64,000 nucleotides of DNA, from positions 15,128,001 through 15,192,000 of the forward strand of contig OZ316892.1 in the NCBI GenBank assembly GCA_973895155.1, written 5' to 3'. The notes below the pieces were generated by a model, which made no database searches, was not told the DNA's origin, and saw nothing but the letters and a program-made list of their open reading frames with translations. The translations under genes were made by a program, and so were the position numbers. The stretch's first letter is position 1. Each line of letters begins with the position of its first letter. This DNA is from Marsupella aquatica (lineage: Eukaryota; Marchantiophyta). Shown here piece after piece: positions 55,110 to 64,000 of the stretch.

Positions 55110-55390
55110 AGGACTCTAGGACTACTATGTAATCATAGTTAGTTTAACCATAGTAAAAAAAATTGCTTAAGGTTTGATGCACCACTAAGAGACAAGGAGA
55201 GCTTAGTTTTTGGGACTTGATATGGCCGATGGACATAAAGTGTAATAAAACTCACTTCAGTGTCCCCGTCGACATAACTTGAACAAGAGTGGTGAACCAC
55301 ATATTTCTTGTATCAACAACTTATGTGTTTGTTTGATGTTACACATATGCATGCTATCTATGAGTAGCTATTGTTTACTACTTAGACACA
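55110..55390 (+). mobile_element. Degenerate copia-type LTR, third copy
   Basis: GGAGAGCTT, GATATGGCCGATGGACATAA, AGTGTAATAAAACTC, CCCGTCGACATAACTTG and GTGAACCACATA line up in order with the LTR at 15887-16230. Boundaries are approximate. Confidence 0.5.
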
Positions 55391-55399
55391 AGTACATGA

Positions 55400-58300
55400 A
55401 ATCTTGTGTTTTGCCATGCTCTCTCCTTATCTCTATCACTTTTTGCTAATAGAGGGCAGAGTTCTACTAAGGAAAAACCATGTCATTTTGGGGTTTTGGC
55501 AATCTAGAAAATCTTTACCAGTCTAAATTCCACATAGAATTGGGCAAGTTATACTCTAAATCATGGAATTATTTTTGATAGTGTGAAATTAATTCTAACT
55601 ATGGAAAATATGGTGAAACTTTTGATCTAGAAGAATCCTTGCAAATGGCAGTGTAAAAAATCATACAATGAATAGATAAAGTGCAAACATTGGAAACACA
55701 TGCCAGCAAATTTAAATTTTATTAGCAACAGCTGATTAGCTAATTGTCAATGGCGTAGATATGGGAGGTAGGATTGAGCATCCATGGGCCAACCACTAAG
55801 TGACTAAAATCCACGGGCCACTGGTTTCAGATCTAACAACTAATATTACAAAAAGTTTACCTTTATTTTCTCCATCTAGTTTTAGAGAGGATTAATTAGC
55901 TAGATCAAAGTGTTTCACAGGGGCTAGTGGCTTTTGAGACACTTAATAATACTCAAGTAAGTGTCACTTTCCGCATATAAGTTATCCCTCAGAATATTTT
56001 CTTAATGGAGGAATGGTAACTTATTCATACTAGATGAAGAATGCAATGCACTTCGTGGGTAGAAAACCTAAATACACCAACTAGTAGGATCAATGGAGTT
56101 TAGTTTTGTTTGTCATCTGTAAGTTTCAGCTTTTATCTATCCTTAGCCTTGCATTTTCTTGTTCCTTCTCATGCCTGTAGCAAAGCCAATGTTTGTAATC
56201 TATGATAATTTATCGTGTTGTCTGAGCATTATGCACTCCAATCCTAAATATTAAAAAGCCACTTCCTCACTTCGTTAAGAACCAGTGTTGGCTGAGAGTC
56301 TTCCAAATTGTGAAACCAGGAGGGAGCTGAGGTGTCTTAAATATGACTAGATTATTGTCCTTGCCCTTGACTCAATCATGTTTCTGCATTTCTCATCTTC
56401 GTTAGACTAAAATGTGTTTCTTTGTGGCTACGATCAGTTTGAACCTTAATTGCTGTTTATTACGAACCGTGTAATTTTGAAAAAGTAATCATGTGAATTT
56501 CTTTGAGCAACTTGTCTACCATACTTCTTTCAAATCGTGAGGGGAACTCTTCCATGACCTCGTAACCTATGCATTTGAAGCAATTTACTTTCTTCATCCA
56601 ATGAAAAATAGAATTATGATGATGAATGCCAGGAGAGGTACTTACGAGATTTTGCGTAAGAGTTGATAGGAGCTGGTCATTATCATTAGAGTATTCACAG
56701 CCAACAAGTTCCAATTCTTCTGCATCCCAAAGTTGGTCAGTTCCTCACAGTACCGAATGCCAAGTTACATCACGCAAACCACTCTTATGGTGGAACTAAG
56801 AAATCACTGAAGGATTTGTGGTACTATGACATCAAATGTGTGAGGAGAGATTTGTGTGTTAGACAAATAAATAAGTTCTGCGTGAACAGTTGATCTTTAT
56901 TTCGGAAACAATTATTTGAAATTGACTTAGTTGTGAATACACCAACTTTCAAGTATGCTGAAACTCAATGTCTTTCAATATCGTCCAGTGGAAAATGAGG
57001 TATATGTACAACTGCAGTATTGAAAACTGTATACTAGTGGTTGACTTGTACGTTTTTCAGCATTGCGTTCCATTGTGCATATTGTTCACTCAATGTCTTT
57101 CAATATTCTCCCAAAACCAAGTCCTGAACATGCAAAACTCTCCTACATGACAATGCTTTACCATTGCGGTTCGTTCAAGTTAAACACGAATTCCATATCA
57201 CGCTGCCAAACTACCAAAAAGCTCCAACCAGGTGACAATGTCCCACAGGCTCGAAGACCCAATAAAGGAACGAAAAAAGAACCTGTGGCATTCAAAGGGT
57301 CCCAAAACACTGAAGCTTCGTAGCTACCAACCCAACTCTGCCCTTAACACAAATGCCTCGTGAAGCGAGACATGCGAGACACAAGTGCATTGCAAATTGT
57401 CCTTTGTGTAGTCAAGTGATTATAGCAACACCAGATCTCATCTGAAGGGAGCATTAGGAGCTTTTCATCACTTCTGTGAGCTTTGTCTACTGTACCGGTG
57501 TGATGACCATTGAGTAGCGACACCATATTAGTGCTGATCCAGCCATAGCTGTATTTTGGAAAACCACAACCACAATGTCAAGCGCTAGCACTACAGTCGT
57601 CAAGAAACCACGTAAAAGTGATGAAGAAGTAATTAGGGCATCCCAAAACAAGGGCAAAATCATTCGTTCCTCTCAATCCAGATCAAATGATTAAACGTAG
57701 TTGCACTGGCAATAATTGATCCATTTATGATAGAAGTTGGAGGCTACCTGATTGATATGGATACGAGATTGTCTCAGGAGGCTTGCTGAAGTCGGCAATG
57801 TTGGCAAATGAAATGCCCCATTTTGCAATCGGTGCCCAGAAGAAAACTGCATGTTCAGAGTAATTTGCAATTATCTATGAGACAATAAAAGTCTTTGTCA
57901 ATGCGAGAGATGAAGCAAAGGTATCGTTGGTCAAGCATCTCACGACTTATTCCAAAAATCATTGCAACGCAAATTCGTCGACATTAATCTTCCAAGTGAA
58001 TGAAGAAACCTCAAGTTTTTATACCCTGCTCTAGAGCCTTCCCCTAAAGAAGTAAAATTCTTTCATCCAATGCTCATTCACATTCAAAAGATTTACCCGG
58101 TTATGTGTTCATCGTTGAAGATCCCTTTGGGTCCGGAATCTAAGTTCATTTGAGTCTATATCATCTATTATTAATATCAGTGGGTAGCGATTTAACATCT
58201 CTATCCTATAATATTCCTAGACTAAGCTTTTGTTCGACGTCAAGACAGCAAGCTGTCGAATTCACTCTACATATACCTTTGAGTCATATACCAGTCACTA

Positions 58301-59400
58301 CATCATAAGCATCCCCTTTCGTTGTAAATTATCATAACTCCCAACGCCATTTGGCTTGTAGTTGGATATTTTCTTTACAACATGCCCTCCAAGTTAGGGA
58401 ACAAGACTGGGGCAAGTGTGTCTGTATAAATAATGGACGGATGACAAATTGAATAAAATTGCGATTAATGTATTATTGACGTCATAAAACTTCCACGAAA
58501 GAAGATTATCAAAGCCATCGGGTTCAGTTTCCAGTGCACCAAGACCTCCCAAGCCAAAGGCTACTGACTTTGTATATGTCCTCGGAGGAAATCGTATGAG
58601 GCTGTGAAGTATACTACTTCTCATTAATCACGGAGGAATGAGGAAATTCGCAATCACAAAGTGTTACCAATGGGCAACTGGACGGCACTTTTGCACTATA
58701 GTTCTCAGTCTAACTTATCCTTTGTCAACAGTTTCTTCAGGCATCCTTTTCCAGAGCACCGTCTAACATCTATTCTACGTTTATCTTGCAACATTGAATC
58801 ATACGCAGGAGCCCAGAGCACAGCGACGGTAAAGATTCAAAACAAGGCTGACGCTTCTTGTAGTATTGGTTGTTCAACTGAGTAACTCGTAACGATGCCA
58901 GTACATCTAAGAACTGCTCATGAACATTCAGGATCTTGAACGAACAACAGACTCCAGTAAGGAAAGAGGGAGGGAAACGGACTGGTTTTAGGGCCAGCTG
59001 GATGGTTCCATATGTCCTTTATCATTCCCATCACTTCCTCGCTGGGGTTGGCGGAATGCGATTTCTTCGTTTGGATCTTTGGACTTGCCCACCACACCAC
59101 TTGTCAATTATTATTGAAGTCCAGTATGGTGGCGGGTAACATGAGTCTGCCCAACTGGCCCACAAATTTCACGCGACGAGGCACTGACTCATTATTTGGT
59201 TTGGCTCTACTGTAGTCATCAACCATCGCTCATCTTCCTTGGTGACCCAGGGTTCTTTCTGGTCCGCCGTCAACACTGCAGTGTCAGGCGTCATTTTCTC
59301 TGGCCCCTTGGTTTGTTTTCTCTGCAACCCAGGGGATCTGGGGCATGTCGACTTCACTGAAAGACTTAAAAAAGCCAACCACAGTTCACTTTGGTTCTTG
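55400..59400. other. Intergenic region, no gene recognised
   Basis: Only short frames are present. ACTCAATGTCTTTCAATAT occurs at about 56964 and 57089. A minus frame at 59169-59378 (LTADQKEPWVTKEDERWL) is unassigned. Confidence 0.4.
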
Positions 59401-59415
59401 AGGTAGCTTGCTTTA

Positions 59416-59539
59416 CAATATAGTTCATGCTTGCTTCCAGCATATCATTGATCGGACTCAACCAACCATACAGCATGTTCATCCTGGATAATGATATTCA
59501 CGATAAATGATATGCCGGACGTGAGCATGAACTATATTG
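59416..59539. repeat. Foldback hairpin element
   Basis: Arms 59416-59454 and 59501-59539 (39 bases each) are inverted repeats with about five mismatches, separated by a 46-base loop. Left arm begins CAATATAGTTCATGCTTGCT. It could be a miniature foldback transposon or a small-RNA precursor-like hairpin. Part of the loop (CAGCATGTTCATCCTG) recurs at about 60106 as TAGCATGCTCATCCTG. Confidence 0.75.
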
Positions 59540-59559
59540 CATGCTATATCATAAATGAT

Positions 59560-61300
59560 CAAGCTAGACCCTTTTTTTTGTTGTCTTGTAGTGATATGTA
59601 ATTAATCTAATTTATTTATGATAAAAGAATACAATAGATGTAAAGTCTATGTCAAGAAAATAATATCTGTTAATTAAGAGTGAATTAGAAATACACAAAA
59701 CCATAAATACACATGCAAAAAAAAACACATAATGACCATGAAAATGCAAAGGTACTGAATAGTTGTGCACATAAGATACAAATTTTCAATTGCTTCTAGG
59801 TATTGACAGTCGACTTAATTAAAACCATAAATTTTGTAACAGGAACCACAAGAGGAACTTAGTATGCCAGATGTGCACATTGTGCAAAATCATTTCTCTC
59901 ACTCTCATAGAATTTACTAAGGAGTGATTGAAAAGGAAAGATTAATCATTTGAGGGGATCCAAAATGAATTCAAAATACTCAAGTTAACTAAAATTAAAA
60001 GGGGTCTAAAAGTTAATTCAAAATTTAATTAATACACATGATTCACCTTGTTAAGGCACATTAAAATCAAAATAAGACAAATCATGAAAGTTGGATTCAC
60101 CATATAGCATGCTCATCCTGACCAAAATGTTTTTGATTCATGTAACCATCTAACCTTGTCTCTCGGTTTGACCCTTTTGGCCTTTGGCACTGGTATATAC
60201 TGAACTTTGATATCAATCACTCTAATGTGGATGCAAATGTCCTCTGATTACAAATTGACTTTTGGAGTGAATCCGTAATAGCCTTCAGATTTATTCTTTC
60301 AATTTCTTGGGCAGTGGGATTATCCAATAAGGGCAGGCTAGAAACTCAAGCAAAACATATAGGAATATGTGTCCAGGAAATGCACACTTAAAAGTACAGG
60401 TCTACACTCAATCAGTAGTCGCTAGGGAAAGAGAAAGAAGCATGACCAACGAACTATATTTTTTCCCCTGTAGCTACTTTGCCCTTTTTTTGGAGAGTTT
60501 TTGCCTTTCCCATTTTAAAATTCTTTAGGTGGGAAGGCAACTTTTTGGGGGTTTGTAGTTATTTTGCTTTTTTGTATATCATATTTGATTTTTGGTTGGG
60601 TTGTTATGTGGTGAAGCTTTTTTTCCTTTGGGGAAGAGGGGGCCAACCTTTTTAAAGTTCTCTTGTTCAAGTTCAACCTCCGACAAGATCCACACCTAGA
60701 AAAATTTGTCAGGAATGACTCGGTTCTTTGTACGGATTTGCACCTAAGGAGAGGTTGACGATTGAGCACAGTTGCAATAAAAAGCCATTCAAAATTGTAT
60801 TTCTCATCTGAAGCATGCTACCCGTCAACATCGGAAGTAATAACACCCGTCAACATCGGAAGTTGGTAGTGAGAGTTAAAAAAATGTAAAACAGATAAGC
60901 AAGCCCCCACAGCTGTTAGTGATATTCTGAATACCCTACACTTGGTTTAAATTACCCGTGCCTGCAGAATGGCTTTATTGATAAATAGTACTAATTAGTC
61001 AATTTGAAACCATTAGTAGAATTGGATCTTTTTAAACAAATTTCCATGCAGTTTGAATATTCTTACAAGATCTAGACCATCTTGCTTGATTAGAAGGAAT
61101 GAAAAATGATTGTGTTTGTTGCCTCGGCAATTTGTCAATTCAGATCAAATAGTGGCAAGGACAAATAGTCCACACAGCGGAAATACCGGCGAGATATTTC
61201 TGAGACGTTGATTTTCGAGATTGGTCGAGTAGATTGATCAAGTAGACTTTGTACAAGGAACTAAACCTGGTGATGATCAACTGCAATTGTTGGTCTGAAA
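59560..61300. other. AT-rich spacer
   Basis: Contains a 25-base tandem duplication (CCCGTCAACATCGGAAGT at 60821 and 60846) and no recognisable gene. Confidence 0.45.
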
Positions 61301-61304
61301 ACAG

Positions 61305-61475
61305 TGTTACGCTGCGGTCAAGCTGAGCGCTGTTGGCATAGATGATATTGAGAGGGAAGCAGTATTGAAAGCTGCAACTAAGGAGTTGGAGCGCAGCTTC
61401 AATAAGGCTGATTTTAGGAGAATGAAGGTTCTCGAATCCACCCAATCTAGGATTTCATTTCATTTCTTTGTCCAT
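61305..61475 (+). pseudogene. PMS1: PMS1-like fragment: start of the C-terminal dimerisation domain
   Basis: After an acceptor-like CTGAAAACAG the plus strand reads GIDDIEREAVLKAATKEL then ERSFNKADFRRMKVL, the stretch preceding the GQFNLGF motif of plant PMS1 (MutL family). Immediately after it the frame is lost: around 61434-61443 a small length change shifts the frame, after which NLGF can be read in another phase (61444-61455). No further C-terminal exons follow. It is on the strand opposite the other large PMS1 fragments. Confidence 0.6.
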
Positions 61476-61779
61476 TTTTGGTGGTTTGTGCTAACGTAGA
61501 TACCATTTAGATGTTTGAAAGGGTTAGAAGAGGTATGAGGTCCTAAATCTCAAGTTGTGTTTTACATCATGCACTCCCGGGATACTGTCCAGAGCTTGTT
61601 GTTGGAATACAAACTGATTTATTTTATTCAACAAGAAGGACATAGTTATAGTTGATCAGGTTCAACGCATGGCTCCTATCGCCTGTATTCCGAAATCAAC
61701 GTCAGAGAAACCCAACCTGGCACTAAGGGAGGTAATCAAAGTAAACAGAAAGTGCTGACTTGGTTATTTGTCTTCATTC

Positions 61780-62241
61780 TCACCCTTTCGTCTTTGGCGA
61801 GAGCTTCCCACTTGAGGACTTTGTGTGGCTAGGCTGTAAACAGAGCTCTAGCTTTCTATGTAGATTTTCTTTGTCGATTTCAATCACCTGCCTTCGTTGA
61901 GGGGGTAACTTTGTCACTTGTTCAATTGGAGCCACTTTTGTTTCAGCGTAATGCTTGCTTCTGCTTTTGATCAAGGCTTGTGTTCTTTCTTGTTGTACTG
62001 GGATGTCTTCTTCTACATTTGCCTTGACAGGCTCTTCAGATTTCCACCAGTTGGTTGAAACTAGTCTTTCTCCCCAGACATGGCTGAGATTCGTACCGCA
62101 GGCTTTAACTCGCCCTGCACATATGTCAGATTCTCGGGACTGTTTGCCTTGTACCTCTTCATGTCCTAGCGTTATCGGCTTCAGTTTCAGTTGATGATCT
62201 GGATAACGAGCTGTTATCCAATTTGCCAGTTGAACAGGGCA
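61780..62241 (-). pseudogene. PMS1: PMS1-like fragment: probable inter-domain linker
   Basis: An open minus-strand frame of about 153 codons from 62241 to TGA at 61780 contains LANWITARYPDHQLKLKPIT, SEEPVKANVEEDIPVQQERT and VIEIDKENLHRKLELC. It is polar and linker-like. Assignment to PMS1 comes from position next to the MutL fragment; the sequence itself is not diagnostic. A TAG lies just upstream in frame, so a splice or truncation bounds it. Confidence 0.35.
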
Positions 62242-62794
62242 CTATCTTTCTCGATATAACTGCCGCTTTGTTTGCTCCAAGTCATTTTCTCCCCAGGGAG
62301 GAAGTATAATCTCATCCTCGTCTGTACACCTCTCCCTGTGACACGCAGAGTATTTGTGCAATCCACCACTATCGTGTACATTCGAATTCATGCTACTCCT
62401 CGTCATTGATATCATGAACCTCTTCTTTTCCCATCTTCATCATCGGCCAGTAGGTAGAGCCCAAGTGTCACCGCCTCTTTAAAAGTGGTATTTCACTTAG
62501 GACACTTTGTGACTCCTCCGCAGTCCACTTGACGCGATGCACACAGCACGAGGGTAGCTTTGGATTTTTTTGCTCAAGAAAGTTCATAGGCGAGATGCTT
62601 CTCTCTTGAAGCAGAAAGAGGATCCATTTTCAGTGGAATTAATTGTAGCTTTGTGTTGAAAGAATTCTAGAGACAATGGAGCTCGTCCAGAGACACTTCT
62701 CTCAATTTCAATAGCCCTGCCAGATTTGTGAGTCAGACTCCTCTGTTCCTACTGCTTCGTCCATATCAGAGCCTGCCTCTAGTGAAGCATCTAA

Positions 62795-63211
62795 CTAAGG
62801 ACTACCAGAATTTGTGCTTGGTTCCAGTTCTTTATCCGAAGAAGGCTCCTTTTGGGATAGGCGCCCATTTTCCAAGACGTTAATTACAGGGGCGTACACC
62901 TTCTCATGAATTTCTCTACGAGCTCCCAAAAGCTCATTCTCAGAGTGTAGAAAATGCTTCCGTATGTCAGGTGTTACATTCACGTCATACGCTGAGGTTA
63001 GTAGGAGGAAGGTGAGTACCGTCATTGGGTACTGGGGAGAGTTGAACGACCTGTATAGTTCATTTAGTAACTTGGCAACTTTGGGCAGGTCGACAAGTCG
63101 TCTGTTTGATCGAAAACCTGACGATCTCCTGAAGCTAGAGCCTAAACCTGGCTTTGACAGAAACCCTTTCACACTGCAAGTGTCGGATATTACGAGATCC
63201 AGCTTCTCCAT
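62795..63211 (-). pseudogene. PMS1: PMS1-like fragment: end of the MutL N-terminal domain
   Basis: The minus strand encodes SDTCSVKGFLSKPG, RRLVDLPKVAKLLNELYRSF, AYDVNVTPDIRKHFLHSENE and EKVYAP, matching plant PMS1/PMS2 over the transducer domain. The family motif following the Gly-rich loop (normally a run ending NGRPVD) is damaged to SNRRLVD, and the NVTPDKR motif reads NVTPDIR. Mismatch-repair MutL proteins form MLH1 heterodimers; this copy lacks the ATPase N-terminus and looks decayed. Confidence 0.65.
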
Positions 63212-63300
63212 GCAAGAAGCTGTCTTTGTTCCAATACTGTAACTGGAACAAGATTGTCCCTCAGATATATTTTCTTGTGTTGGACAACGACATTTCGGCC

Positions 63301-63516
63301 ATTCTTCCCTGCTTGATGACTACATATCATACGGATTCTAATTTGCGATCAAAGCATATGCCTGAAAGCGCAAATCGCATGCTTCAGATGACAAGGAGGA
63401 AAGATTTAGTTTTTATCAGCACAGTAGAAGGTAACATAAAAGGAAAGCTTGCTAGCATCCGGGATAAACAGGGTAAAGAGCTTGCACTGGTCATGACTTC
63501 AAGATGCTTCGTTTGA
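63301..63516 (+). pseudogene. Possible PMS1-like linker fragment
   Basis: Plus-strand frame with SNLRSKHMPESANRMLQMTR, FISTVEGNIKGKLASI and ending TSRCFV then a stop. The TSRCF end resembles the sequence just before the C-terminal domain of plant PMS1, which is what the fragment at 61305 begins with (CYAA). If so, the two pieces were once adjacent. Weak. Confidence 0.3.
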
Positions 63517-64000
63517 GTCACCAGATAGATCCCTGTCATTAGTGGCTCCATCAAAATCCTAGCATTTGCAGGGTATGGAAGGCCGGACGATATACAACAT
63601 GTGCAATACTTCAAATAAAGACAAAACTGAAATGGGGGTGGACAAAAAGGATGGGACAAAGATTAACAAAATAACATAAAAATATTATTGTGCAAGATTT
63701 TTTTTCTTCATATTTGTTTATGTTCAAGGAAGGGGTAATCTGGCTAGTGGAACAAAACAATCAATCTCCCCTTGTATACCTCTTGACTTCCCTATTTTTG
63801 GTTGGAAAAAGGTGAGGCTGTCATTGTGAATGAGTACCGACGTTGCTAGCTGTATTGTTAGAAACAAGTTGAACTGACCAAACATAGGCATCAGGCCAAC
63901 GCTCATGACCATATTTGACCAGATAATCTGCACCTAGTGTGACCCCACAATTGGAGTAAAGAGGGCCACGTTGGAACTTGACAATTTACTCTTCATAACA
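63517..64000. other. Window end, nothing recognised
   Basis: AT-rich spacer with short frames only. Confidence 0.4.

Noticed and set aside
61140-61445. 101-codon minus-strand frame
   Set aside because: It is the shadow of the plus-strand PMS1-like exon, which has the family match.

Overview
The window is eukaryotic nuclear DNA from the plant lineage. The evidence is GT-AG introns of about 45 to 1,300 bases and plant gene families: a vacuolar aspartic protease with the plant-specific saposin-like insert, a protein with the zinc finger that precedes XS domains, and Ty1/copia LTRs. Intron sizes, moderate GC and heavily decayed repeats fit a bryophyte-like or other early-diverging streptophyte best, but the species cannot be fixed from the sequence alone.

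Four genes are well supported. A zinc-finger/XS-type gene lies on the minus strand (about 3.5-6.5 kb), with further probable exons at 1.9-3.0 kb. A 12-exon phytepsin-type aspartic protease lies on the plus strand (20.28-23.97 kb). RPT6, an AAA-ATPase of the 26S proteasome base, lies on the minus strand in 9 exons (28.00-31.77 kb). A class I phosphatidylinositol transfer protein lies on the plus strand in 10 coding exons (45.55-50.22 kb); it includes an 8-base microexon and a first intron with a U12-like donor. A small two-exon gene of unknown function probably ends at 25.75 kb on the minus strand.

The rest is accessory sequence. Between 7.95 and 14.5 kb, inverted termini flank outward-decaying AAGATGT / ACATCTT arrays, GC-rich minisatellites, a 301-base tandem duplication and a decayed HUH-type Rep gene (Replitron-like) carrying one in-frame stop. 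The same terminus recurs at 15.6, 15.9 and 33.8 kb. Copia LTR fragments occur at 15.9, 18.8, 38.1 and 55.2 kb, a copia RNase H fragment at 24.5 kb, and four tRNA-derived SINE-like pieces. At 61.3-63.5 kb, fragments of the mismatch-repair gene PMS1 lie in scrambled order on both strands. The housekeeping genes do not form a pathway; they are islands in a repeat-rich landscape.

The main points for a second look are the apparently mutually exclusive exons in the protease insert, the Rep gene inside terminal inverted repeats, the microexon and U12-like intron of the PITP gene, and the shattered PMS1 copy.
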